In this document: positions 33,529-41,273 of the stretch, piece after piece
Layout: each line of letters begins with the position of its first letter
Position numbering within the stretch: position 1 is the first letter of the stretch
Source of the DNA: Lachnospiraceae bacterium
GTDB lineage: Bacteria; Bacillota; Clostridia; Lachnospirales; Lachnospiraceae
Assembly: GCA_028693165.1 (NCBI GenBank)
Contig: JAQUVX010000010.1
Coordinates: forward strand, 62,001 to 126,000
Length of the DNA stretch: 64,000 bases
Reading direction: 5' to 3'
Program-made: the position numbers and the translations under genes
The notes under the pieces: model-generated
What the model saw: only the letters and a program-made list of their open reading frames with translations
Databases searched by the model: none
What the model was told of the DNA's origin: nothing

Positions 33529-34257
33529 TTATACTGATCCTGATGCCATCAAAACCTGTTCTAAGCTCAATTTTTTATCAATACTCTCCCTAAACATCTT
33601 TTCACTGGCCCTATCGTGTTCTATCGTTTTCTCCTGAGCGCTTTCTGCATCATGCGCTTTGATACATTCCAAAATCTGTGTGTGATATCTCATATTGTGT
33701 TCAACAGCACCGGTTGCACGTACCACATCCATAATCATCTGCTGAAGCATTGGTACGATCGCCTCATAAACGGCAATCAAAAGACGGTTCTGTGATGCTT
33801 GCGCTAATTGTTTATGAAAATCAAGATCATATTCCACGTACTTATTGAGATCATCCTCATGTTTCATCATCATAGAGATACTGTTTTCCATAGCACAGAT
33901 CTGGCTTTCCGTAGCACGCTTTGCAGCAAATACAGCAATCTGCTTTTCAATCATTTCCCGCGTTTCTAAAAATTCCTCTACCGAATAACTGCTTCTAAGC
34001 ATCATATTGCGAAATGAATCCGTCGCAACAGAATTGCTTTTGTCTATTACGAGAATACCTTTTCCGTGCTGTCGCTCTACAAATCCCTTCTCTACCAAAC
34101 CACCGACGGCATCTCGAATGGTTGTCCTGCTCACCTCAAACTCATTGCAAAGAGCATTTTCGCTTGGCAAATAATCCCCCTTTATATAGGTTCCGTCCAT
34201 AATGCGCTCCTGCAATGTATTCTGAATCGTAGTCGATAACTTTTCTCTCCGAGGCAT
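33529..34257 (-). CDS. GntR family regulator, FadR/FCD subfamily
   Basis: Regulator of 242 residues. The winged helix occupies residues 1-75 (QERIMDGTYIKGDYLPSENALCNEFEVSRTTIRDAVGGLVEKGFVERQHGKGILV). An all-helical FCD ligand domain follows (FLETREMIEKQIAVFAAKRATESQI..., EYDLDFHKQLAQASQN, MRYHTQILECIKAHDAESAQEKTIEHDRASEKMF), with the Asp and His residues typical of metal-assisted acid binding. It lies just upstream of the racemase-TRAP operon in the same direction and is its likely repressor. GGGAG precedes the ATG. Confidence 0.93.
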   Translation of the reverse strand: MPRREKLSTTIQNTLQERIMDGTYIKGDYLPSENALCNEFEVSRTTIRDAVGGLVEKGFVERQHGKGILVIDKSNSVATDSFRNMMLRSSYSVEEFLETREMIEKQIAVFAAKRATESQICAMENSISMMMKHEDDLNKYVEYDLDFHKQLAQASQNRLLIAVYEAIVPMLQQMIMDVVRATGAVEHNMRYHTQILECIKAHDAESAQEKTIEHDRASEKMFRESIDKKLSLEQVLMASGSV

Positions 34258-34288
34258 TTACTTCACTCCCTATCGCCAATCTCTTATC

Positions 34289-34303
34289 ACATATCATACA
34301 AGT
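34289..34303 (-). promoter_or_regulatory. Second copy of the candidate GntR operator
   Basis: ACATATCATACAAGT (plus strand) is identical over 15 bp to 33498-33512. It lies 32 bases upstream of the regulator start codon; read on the minus strand it contains TTGTATGATAT, with TATGAT as a possible -10. It suggests autoregulation. Confidence 0.55.
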
Positions 34304-34430
34304 TAGTTTTAAAATATCATCTTTCTCCTGGCTCGTCAATCCTTTTCTTTTATTTCGTATTCGATTTGGTATTTACTTATATTTTTTAATCGTATTTTTT
34401 GTACATTTTTACCATAAACAATGCAAATTA

Positions 34431-34470
34431 AAAATCTCGAAGACTTGCCAGCGCAGCTCTTCGAGATTTT
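34431..34470 (-). terminator. Terminator after metA
   Basis: Perfect 13-bp stem (AAAATCTCGAAGA / TCTTCGAGATTTT) with a 14-base loop; on the minus strand the run ends ATTTTTAATTT. It closes the queA-rluF-ligA-metA direction and separates it from the GntR gene. Confidence 0.85.
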
Positions 34471-34476
34471 CCGAAT

Positions 34477-35394
34477 CTATTCTTCCTCCCCCAACACATA
34501 ATCCGTCGTCTGGTACACGTAGAAATTCAGCCAGTTTGCATAGAGCGTGTTAGACATATTTCTCCAGGACAGCACCGGGATGCTGAACGGGTCATTGTCC
34601 TCATAATAATTGCAAGGCGGCTCCGGCGAGAGTCCCTTGTTGAGATCACGGTGATATTCACTGTTTAACGTCATGCGGTCATACTCCGGATGGCCCTGTA
34701 CAAATACCTGGCTTCCGTCCTGATTCAGCACCAGAAATACCCCCGCCTCCGGCGATTCTGCCACGATCCGCAGCTCCGGATGCTTCTCGATATCCGTGCG
34801 GCGCACCTCGGTGTAGCGGGAATGTGGAGCCATAACATAGTCGTCCATACTCCGCACCAGCGGCACCTTGTGATCCAGAATCTTATGGCGATAAATACCG
34901 GACAGCTTCTTTTCCCGCTGATATTTCGCAATTCCGTAATGATAATACAGCCCCGCCTGAGCGCCCCAGCAGATATGCAGCGTAGACTGCACATGCAGCT
35001 TGCTCCACTCCATGATCTCCTTCAGCTCGTCCCAGTAATTGACCTCTTCGTATTCCATATTTTCCACCGGTGCCCCGGTGATGATCATACCATCGAATTT
35101 CTTGCGCTTGATTTCTTCAAAATACACATAAAATTTGTTCAGATGACTGGCCGAGGTATTCTTGGAGGTGTGGGTGGAAAGCATCAGAAACGTACAATCC
35201 ACCTGTAGCGGCGTGTTGGAAAGCGCACGCAGAAGCTGCGTCTCCGTGTCCTCCTTGATCGGCATCAGATTCAGAATCAGAATCTGGAGCGGACGGATAT
35301 CCTGGGTCAGGGCCCGGTCTTCGTCCATGACAAAGATATTTTCCGACTCCAGAATGGCTCTGGCCGGCAAATCATTTTGTACTTTAATTGGCAT
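34477..35394 (-). CDS. metA: Homoserine O-acetyltransferase (MetA/HTS family)
   Basis: MetA-family acyltransferase of 305 residues, first step of methionine synthesis from homoserine. The catalytic Cys142 lies in HICWGAQAGLYYHYG and the His in VQGHPEYD. Residue 111 is Glu (ITGAPVENMEYEEVNYWDEL). In this family Glu111 is known to select acetyl-CoA, and Gly111, as in E. coli, succinyl-CoA, so the product is predicted to be O-acetylhomoserine in spite of the usual 'succinyltransferase' label. AGGAGAG precedes the ATG. The start overlaps the ligA stop by 11 bases, so the two are co-transcribed. Confidence 0.95.
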   Translation of the reverse strand: MPIKVQNDLPARAILESENIFVMDEDRALTQDIRPLQILILNLMPIKEDTETQLLRALSNTPLQVDCTFLMLSTHTSKNTSASHLNKFYVYFEEIKRKKFDGMIITGAPVENMEYEEVNYWDELKEIMEWSKLHVQSTLHICWGAQAGLYYHYGIAKYQREKKLSGIYRHKILDHKVPLVRSMDDYVMAPHSRYTEVRRTDIEKHPELRIVAESPEAGVFLVLNQDGSQVFVQGHPEYDRMTLNSEYHRDLNKGLSPEPPCNYYEDNDPFSIPVLSWRNMSNTLYANWLNFYVYQTTDYVLGEEE

Positions 35395-37369
35395 GATCGT
35401 TCTCTCCTATCAATTCCAGGAAATCCTGTTCGGAAAGGATCGGAATTCCCAGTTCTTTTGCTTTCTTGTTTTTGGACGAATTGGATGCCACATCGTTGTT
35501 GATCAGATACGTGGTCTTCGCGGTCACGGAGCCGGTCACCTTGCCGCCCCGCGCTTCAATGACCTCCTGCAGCACCTTGCGGTTTGCAAAATGCTCCACC
35601 GACCCGGTAATCACAAAGGTCTCTCCCGCCAGCACCGCTTCCTCCTGGCTCTCCGCCTCCTGCTCGATCGTCAGCTCGGCCAGCAGTCCGTCCACCAGCT
35701 GATTGTTCTTCTCCGACTGGAAATAAGCGATCCAGGCATCTGCCAGCACCGCACCGATGCCATCCACCAGGATCAGTTCCTCCGCCTTCGCATGGCGCAT
35801 ACGGTCGAAATCTGAATGGAATTCCCGGCAAAGCATCTTGGCATTGGCAAGCCCGATTCCGGCAATTCCAAGTCCATAGATGACCCGCGGCAGCGTGGTA
35901 TCCGATGCTTTCTTAACCGCAGCGGTCAGATTGTCATAGGACCTCTGACCCAGGCCCTCCATGGAAATGATGGCCTCCTGATGTCGATCCAGATGGAAGA
36001 TATCCGCATAAGTATGGATAAATCCGGCGGCAATGAATTTCTCCAGCGTCGCCTCAGAAAATCCATCGATGTTCAGTGCATCCCGGCTGACAAGCAGTGC
36101 GAAGCTCTTGATCTTCTTGGCCTGACAGTCCGGATTGGTGCAGTAGAGGGAACGCACATCGTTCATCTGGCGAATCTCCGTCGCTCCGCCGCAGACCGGA
36201 CACTGCCCGGGAATCCGGATCTTGCCGCTGCGGGTCAGGTTCTCCGCGATCTGTGGAATGATCATATTGGCCTTGTATACGGTGATGGTATCGCCCTCGC
36301 CCAGCTCCAACGCTTCCATAATGCTGATATTGTGCACGCTGGCACGGCTCACGGTCGTACCCTCCAGCTCCACCGGCTCGAAGATCGCCACCGGATTGAT
36401 CAGACCCGTGCGCGATGCACTCCACTCGATCTCCTGAAGATGCGTCTCGCGAATCTCGTCCGCCCATTTAAAGGCAATGGAATTGCGCGGGAACTTTGCC
36501 GTCCGCCCCAGTGATTCGCCGTAAGCGATATCCTCCAAAAGCAGCACCAGTCCATCCGACGGGATATCGTAGGTCTGAATCTTTTCCGCAAACTCGCTGA
36601 CCGCCTCCGGCAGTGTCTCCGCCGTCACGCGCCGGTATTCCACGACATCGAATCCCTGCTGCTTCAGCCACTGAAACTGCGCCTCACGGGAATTGTGGAA
36701 ATCCACATTTTCCGCCCGCACCAGGGCAAATGCCTCAAAATTCACATTGCGCTGCGCCGTGATCTGATTGTTCAACTGGCGCACCGAACCGCTGCACAGA
36801 TTTCTTGGATTCTTGTACTTTGCATCCACATCCTCGATCTCTCCGTTGATTCGGTTGAAATCAGAGTATTTGATCACAGCCTCTCCCCGCAGGATCAGTT
36901 GCCCCGGATACGCGATCTTCAGCGGTATATTGGCAAATACCCTGGCGTTGTTTGTGATCACCTCGCCGATCTCACCATTCCCCCGCGTCACGGCCTTCAC
37001 CAGCTCGCCGCCCTCATACGTCAGCACGATCGTCAGACCGTCCAGCTTCCAGGAGATCAGCGCCTCCTGCGTCCCCAGCCAGGACTGCAGTTCCGTCACT
37101 TCCTTGGTCTTGTCCAGTGACAGCATCGGTGCCTCATGAGCCTCTTTGGGCAGTTCGCTCAGGATCTCATACCCGACCTTCTGTGTCGGACTTCCCGCAA
37201 GCACGGTTCCCGTCTCCGCTTCCAGCTTAAGCAGCTCATCGTACATCTGGTCATATTCAAAATTGCTCATGATCTCGCGGCTTTCCTGATAATACGTCTT
37301 CGACGCCTCCAGAAGCCTCGCTGTCAATTCCTTCATTCTGATCAGATCTGTGCTCTGATTCTCTCCCAT
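35384..37369 (-). CDS. ligA: NAD-dependent DNA ligase
   Basis: LigA of 661 residues. It has the N-terminal Ia region (YDQMYDELLKLEAETG), the adenylation motif with Lys108 (SWKLDG; KLDG instead of the commoner KIDG), the OB fold, a four-Cys zinc finger (CPVCGGATEIRQMNDVRSLYCTNPDC), helix-hairpin-helix repeats and a C-terminal BRCT domain (ETFVITGSVEHFANRKVLQEVIEARGGKVTGSVTAKTTYLI). It seals nicks in replication and repair. GGAGGAG stands before the ATG and contains the stop codon of the preceding pseudouridine synthase gene. Some Clostridia carry two ligA genes; whether this is the only one cannot be told. Confidence 0.95.
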   Translation of the reverse strand: MGENQSTDLIRMKELTARLLEASKTYYQESREIMSNFEYDQMYDELLKLEAETGTVLAGSPTQKVGYEILSELPKEAHEAPMLSLDKTKEVTELQSWLGTQEALISWKLDGLTIVLTYEGGELVKAVTRGNGEIGEVITNNARVFANIPLKIAYPGQLILRGEAVIKYSDFNRINGEIEDVDAKYKNPRNLCSGSVRQLNNQITAQRNVNFEAFALVRAENVDFHNSREAQFQWLKQQGFDVVEYRRVTAETLPEAVSEFAEKIQTYDIPSDGLVLLLEDIAYGESLGRTAKFPRNSIAFKWADEIRETHLQEIEWSASRTGLINPVAIFEPVELEGTTVSRASVHNISIMEALELGEGDTITVYKANMIIPQIAENLTRSGKIRIPGQCPVCGGATEIRQMNDVRSLYCTNPDCQAKKIKSFALLVSRDALNIDGFSEATLEKFIAAGFIHTYADIFHLDRHQEAIISMEGLGQRSYDNLTAAVKKASDTTLPRVIYGLGIAGIGLANAKMLCREFHSDFDRMRHAKAEELILVDGIGAVLADAWIAYFQSEKNNQLVDGLLAELTIEQEAESQEEAVLAGETFVITGSVEHFANRKVLQEVIEARGGKVTGSVTAKTTYLINNDVASNSSKNKKAKELGIPILSEQDFLELIGENDHAN

Positions 37370-37372
37370 AGC

Positions 37373-38134
37373 CTACTCCTCCGACATTTCTTCCTCGTGA
37401 AGCTCCTCCGCCTGCGCCAGCTGCCACTCCAGCTCTTCCATCTCCTTTGGCGTCACGCGGCGAAAATCTCCCGTATTCAGTTTCCCCAAAAGAATGTTCA
37501 TGATGCGGATTCGTTTCAGCGTAACCACGCGATACCCCAACTCTTCGCACATCCGGCGGATCTGGCGGTTCAGTCCCTGGGTCAGAATAATGCGAAATGA
37601 TTTCGCGCCTGTCGCCTCCACTGTACAGGGACGGGTCGTCACACCCAGCTCCTTCAATTCCACACCCTCCTGCATCTTCTTGATGAACGCGGCATTGAAC
37701 TGCTGATCCACCGTGACCAGATATTCTTTCTCATGCAGGCTTCCTGCGTGCATAATCTGATTGGCAAGTTCTCCCTGATTCGTCATCAGAAGAAGTCCCT
37801 CCGAATCCTTGTCCAGCCGTCCCACCGGGTAAACTCTGGCCGGATACTGGATCAGATCAATCACATTGGGCGCACGGTCCTTATCCGACGTGGTGCAGAC
37901 GATTCCGCGCGGCTTATTGACCACCAGCAGCACTGGTTTTACCTTCTTGCCACCCGCTGCCTTGCCGACCGGTTTGCCGTCACAGATAATCACTTCCTGT
38001 CCGGTTACCCGCTCTCCCACTTCCGCCCTACGGCCGTCAATGGTAACTTTCCCGGCCTCGGTCAGCCGATCAGCCTCTCTGCGGGAACAGATTCCCTGCT
38101 CACTCAAATATTTGTTCAAACGGATTGCTTCCAT
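37373..38134 (-). CDS. rluF: RluF-like 23S rRNA pseudouridine synthase
   Basis: Pseudouridine synthase of the RsuA/RluB/E/F group, 253 residues. An S4 domain opens the protein (RLNKYLSEQGICSRREADRLTEAGKVTIDG). The catalytic Asp is in VGRLDKDSEGLLLMTNQGEL, and the C-terminal motif is TQGLNRQIRRMCEELGYRVVTLKRIRIMNI. The run KEYLVTVDQ and QGLNRQIRRM fits RluF better than RluB. RluF of E. coli modifies U2604 of 23S rRNA. AAGGAG precedes the ATG; a long hairpin stands just upstream. Confidence 0.88.
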   Translation of the reverse strand: MEAIRLNKYLSEQGICSRREADRLTEAGKVTIDGRRAEVGERVTGQEVIICDGKPVGKAAGGKKVKPVLLVVNKPRGIVCTTSDKDRAPNVIDLIQYPARVYPVGRLDKDSEGLLLMTNQGELANQIMHAGSLHEKEYLVTVDQQFNAAFIKKMQEGVELKELGVTTRPCTVEATGAKSFRIILTQGLNRQIRRMCEELGYRVVTLKRIRIMNILLGKLNTGDFRRVTPKEMEELEWQLAQAEELHEEEMSEE

Positions 38135-38156
38135 CTTACTCCTTCTCCATGTCCCA

Positions 38157-38197
38157 TGACGGGCTATCCTTTCCCCGAGGTAAAGAATAGCCCGTCA
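38157..38197 (-). other. Long stable hairpin between queA and rluF
   Basis: TGACGGGCTATTCTT / AAGGATAGCCCGTCA, about 14 of 15 pairs matched, with an 11-base loop. No U-run follows on either strand, and the rluF ribosome site begins about 12 bases later. It could be a processing or translation-control element, or a Rho-type or pausing signal, rather than an intrinsic terminator. Confidence 0.6.
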
Positions 38198-38204
38198 TCA
38201 ACCA

Positions 38205-39254
38205 TCAATCATTCACATTGTGTGCCTTGTCATAGATAAACATCGCATCTCCAAAACTAAAGAAACGATAACGCTCCTGAATCGCCTCCTGATAGGCGTG
38301 AAGCACATGCTCCCGCCCCGCCAGCGCCGATACCAGCATCACCAGCGTGGATTCCGGCAGATGGAAGTTGGTGATCAGACAGTCCAGAATCTTAAACTGA
38401 TAACCCGGATAAATGAAAATCTCCGTCCAGCCGCTTCCCGCTTTCAAAATTCCATCCTCGGTTGACGCTGATTCCACGGTGCGGCAGCTCGTCGTTCCCA
38501 CACAGATCACGCGCCCGCCGGCGGCCTTGGTATCGTTGACCTTCTTCGCCTCTTCTTCCTCCACCACATAAAACTCGGAGTGCATATGGTGGTCCAAAAC
38601 ATTCTCCACCTTGACTGGCCTGAATGTTCCAAGCCCCACGTGCAGCGTCACGCGGGCAATCTTCACTCCCATGTCCTGAATCTGCTGTAACAGCTCCGGT
38701 GTGAAATGCAGCCCCGCCGTCGGCGCCGCCGCAGAACCTTCGTGCTTCGCATAGACGGTCTGGTAGCGATTCTTATCCTTGAGCTGATGCGTAATGTAGG
38801 GCGGCAATGGCATCTGTCCCAGCTGATCCAGAATCTCCTCAAAAATCCCCTCATAGGAAAACTGAATCAGGCGGTTTCCCTCATCCACCACATCCACAAC
38901 CGTTCCCTTCAAAAGTCCTTCGCCAAAGACAATCACCGTGCCCGGACGGCACTTCTTGCCCGGCTTTACCAGCGTCTCCCAAATATCGTTCTCCCTGCGT
39001 TTCAGCAGCAGCACTTCGATCTTGGCCTGCGTATCTTCCTTCACGCCGAACAGTCTGGCCGGAATGACCTTCGTGTCGTTGATGACCAGGCAGTCCCCCG
39101 GTCTTAAATACTCCGTAATATCCCGAAAAATCCGATGCTCCAGTTCCCCGGTCTTCTTATCCATAACCAACAGCCGCGAGGAAGATCGATCCTCCAGCGG
39201 GTCCTGTGCGATCAATTCCTGCGGTAAATCAAAGTCAAAATCCTTTACATTCAT
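38205..39254 (-). CDS. queA: S-adenosylmethionine:tRNA ribosyltransferase-isomerase
   Basis: QueA of 349 residues: [33 protein letters not shown] at the N-terminus, [31 protein letters not shown] and [20 protein letters not shown] in the middle, and [22 protein letters not shown] near the end. It makes epoxyqueuosine in tRNA from the 7-aminomethyl-7-deazaguanine base. AGGACA stands before the ATG. tgt, its usual partner, is not in the window. Confidence 0.97.
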   Translation of the reverse strand: MNVKDFDFDLPQELIAQDPLEDRSSSRLLVMDKKTGELEHRIFRDITEYLRPGDCLVINDTKVIPARLFGVKEDTQAKIEVLLLKRRENDIWETLVKPGKKCRPGTVIVFGEGLLKGTVVDVVDEGNRLIQFSYEGIFEEILDQLGQMPLPPYITHQLKDKNRYQTVYAKHEGSAAAPTAGLHFTPELLQQIQDMGVKIARVTLHVGLGTFRPVKVENVLDHHMHSEFYVVEEEEAKKVNDTKAAGGRVICVGTTSCRTVESASTEDGILKAGSGWTEIFIYPGYQFKILDCLITNFHLPESTLVMLVSALAGREHVLHAYQEAIQERYRFFSFGDAMFIYDKAHNVND

Positions 39255-39300
39255 GTCTATGTCCTGCTTTCGTCACTAACCATTTCATTGATACCGGCGG

Positions 39301-40239
39301 CTACTGGGCCGCGGTCGTCTCGGCTGCCGTATCTGCCGTGGTCTCACTCTCAGCGGTCTCCGCCTCGCCAGACTCACCCTCAGCCGCCGTTGTCTCCGTG
39401 CCGTCCAGCACGACAACCTCCGGCTCGGTTTCGCCCTCCTGCCATACCGGAGAACCATCCCGCAGCACGCCGTATACGGTATTTAAGTCCGCATCACTGT
39501 CCAGTGCTTCCTTCAGCTTCCCATTCACGCTGGAAGCCAGACGACGCACCGCCTCCGAATGATTCGCCGCATCGATAAACCGCTGTACATTCTCCGACAG
39601 ATCCGCATCATTCACAATGCGGTAATTACCCTCCGCATCTTTCATCACGTAACACCACATGATCATCGGCGCCGCCGTCTTCACGGTGTGGAACCGGATA
39701 TCGGCCACACTGTACACCAGCCAGGAATCCGACATGGTTCCGTCCATCACATATGTCGTCACATGCTCAAATTCCTGCACGTAATTGGCATTGCTGCGCA
39801 TCCGGGCCGTCTGCTCCTGCAGCTGCGTCTCCGACACGTCACCCACGCCATAAATCTGATTCATGGCCGCCGCATCTGCTCCCGCGCGTGCCTGGAAATA
39901 GCGCTTCATCAAATCCAGAATCTCCGGAATCGAATCCCGTTTCAGGGTATCCGTCACAAACGCATCCGCCGGGTCCGTCTCCGGGGCCTCCGTCTCCGCT
40001 TCCGTCGTCTCCTCAGTTTCCGACTCGCTTTCTGCTGCGCTGGCTGATTCCATCGTCTCCGGCTGTGCCGTCGTCTCTACCAGCGTCTCGGTCTCCGGCG
40101 CTTTCTTCCCACTGTGATCCGCCACTACAATGATGATCATCAGTATAATAACAATCATCGGTATCATAATAACCGGCAGCAGCCGTCTCTGCTCTTCTGT
40201 CAGCCGGCTACCGGAACCTGTCTTCTTATTCTGTTTCAT
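39301..40239 (-). CDS. Membrane-anchored protein with Thr/Glu-rich linkers, unknown function
   Basis: Protein of 312 residues. The ATG at 40239 follows GGGAGG; the frame is open upstream through the tRNA complement to 40422, which is an artefact. A short cytoplasmic tail (MKQNKKTGSGSRLTEEQRRLL) is followed by one membrane helix (PVIMIPMIVIILMIIIVVA), a Thr/Glu/Ser-rich linker (residues 50-90) and a folded domain of about 180 residues (FVTDTLKRDSIPEILDLMKRYFQARAGADAAAMNQIYGVGD...). A second Thr/Glu/Ala-rich tail ends the protein. The folded part resembles NTF2-like helical starts but I cannot assign it. It ends 46 bases before queA. Confidence 0.8.
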   Translation of the reverse strand: MKQNKKTGSGSRLTEEQRRLLPVIMIPMIVIILMIIIVVADHSGKKAPETETLVETTAQPETMESASAAESESETEETTEAETEAPETDPADAFVTDTLKRDSIPEILDLMKRYFQARAGADAAAMNQIYGVGDVSETQLQEQTARMRSNANYVQEFEHVTTYVMDGTMSDSWLVYSVADIRFHTVKTAAPMIMWCYVMKDAEGNYRIVNDADLSENVQRFIDAANHSEAVRRLASSVNGKLKEALDSDADLNTVYGVLRDGSPVWQEGETEPEVVVLDGTETTAAEGESGEAETAESETTADTAAETTAAQ

Positions 40240-40311
40240 GATCCTACCTCCCTGAAACGTTCTGCCTCTTATCATAGCAAAATCCATACAAAAAAGCAAT
40301 AAAAATACCCC

Positions 40312-40340
40312 TTGCAAATTGCAAAAAAATATAGTATGAT
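40312..40340 (+). promoter_or_regulatory. Promoter of the tRNA-Arg gene
   Basis: -35 TTGCAA (40312-40317), 17-bp spacer, -10 TATGAT (40335-40340), ending 9 bases before the mature tRNA 5' end. Confidence 0.75.
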
Positions 40341-40349
40341 AATGAAGAT

Positions 40350-40421
40350 GCGTCTGTAGCTCAGTGGATAGAGCAGTGGCCTCCGGAGCTGCGTGCGGAG
40401 GTTCGATTCCTCTCAGACGCA
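40350..40421 (+). tRNA. tRNA-Arg (anticodon CCG)
   Basis: A 72-base cloverleaf: acceptor GCGTCTG pairs with CAGACGC, D-arm GCTC/GAGC, anticodon stem GTGGC/GCTGC (two G-U pairs) with loop CTCCGGA giving anticodon CCG for codon CGG, T-arm GGAGG-TTCGATT-CCTCT, discriminator A at 40421. CCA is not encoded. The gene stands alone on the plus strand, divergent from the gene at 39301-40239. No integrase or duplicated 3' end is seen nearby, so it is not visibly used as an integration site. Confidence 0.95.
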
Positions 40422-40454
40422 TTTTAAATTTGTATTTTTCATATGGGATAAAGC

Positions 40455-40495
40455 AGCACCTACAGAACGCATAATCTGTCGGTGCTATTATTTTG
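40455..40495 (+). terminator. Terminator after tRNA-Arg
   Basis: Stem agcacctacaga (40455-40466) / tctgtcggtgct (40475-40486), 11 of 12 pairs, followed by attatttt. Confidence 0.7.
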
Positions 40496-40622
40496 TCTCC
40501 ATTTCTTTCGCTTTTGCTTAAGAAGCTCTTGCCAAAACCGTATCACATGGACTACAATTATTTTTGCTTAGACAATGATGTTTACATAGACTATCACAAA
40601 TACACACAAGGAGATCAGCGAC

Positions 40623-41273
40623 ATGATAAAAGCAGTCATTTTTGATATGGACGGCGTTATGATAGACAGTGAGATTGAATATCTCAGAATGGATTTGGAG
40701 TTCGCCAAAAGGAAAAATCCGGACGTTGTCTTAGAAGACCTCTTTGGCATGGTTGGTTCTTCCCGCGAAGATGCCTGGATTCATATGGCAAACGCTGTCA
40801 AAACCGGCCAGACCTGGCAGGAGGTACGCGACGAATTCCGCAGCACCCGGGATGTCTACTCCGAGATGGACTACCGCAAAATCTTCCGCACGGAAATCCC
40901 CGGAATCCTTGCCCGGCTTCAGCAGATGAACCTGAAACTGGCCGTAGCTTCCTCCACGCAGTTGGATATCATCCGGCGCGTAATCCAGGAAAATGAAATC
41001 GCATCCTTTTTTGAGGTCGTCGTCAGCGGTTCACAGTTCAAACGAAGCAAACCGGACCCGGAGATTTATCACTACACCGCCGCCCAGCTCGGCATACCGG
41101 AGGCAGAATGCCTCGTAATCGAGGACTCCACCTTCGGCGTCACGGCCGCTTCCCGCGCCGGTATGAAAATCGCCGCCCTGATTGATCACCGCTTCAACTT
41201 TGACCAGTCTCTTGCCGATTACCACATGGAATCCTTAAGCGAGATTCCGGGAATTGCAAAACAATTATTATAA
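40623..41273 (+). CDS. HAD family hydrolase (beta-phosphoglucomutase-like)
   Basis: HAD phosphatase of 216 residues. Motif I is [11 protein letters not shown], motif II VASST, motif III the Lys of SKPDPEIY, and motif [19 protein letters not shown]. The cap after motif I is helical, as in the beta-phosphoglucomutase and phosphatase subgroup. AAGGAG lies 9 bases before the ATG. The last six bases overlap the convergent uvrA stop. The substrate is unknown, and mutase versus phosphatase cannot be decided by eye. Confidence 0.88.
   Translation: MIKAVIFDMDGVMIDSEIEYLRMDLEFAKRKNPDVVLEDLFGMVGSSREDAWIHMANAVKTGQTWQEVRDEFRSTRDVYSEMDYRKIFRTEIPGILARLQQMNLKLAVASSTQLDIIRRVIQENEIASFFEVVVSGSQFKRSKPDPEIYHYTAAQLGIPEAECLVIEDSTFGVTAASRAGMKIAALIDHRFNFDQSLADYHMESLSEIPGIAKQLL

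Noticed and set aside
40350..40421. tRNA-Arg as an integration site for a genomic island
   Set aside because: No integrase gene, no duplicated tRNA 3' end and no composition change start here.
40240..40422. N-terminal extension of the protein at 39301-40239 through the complement of the tRNA gene
   Set aside because: The frame translates the antisense of tRNA-Arg and has no ribosome site; the ATG at 40239 has GGGAGG.
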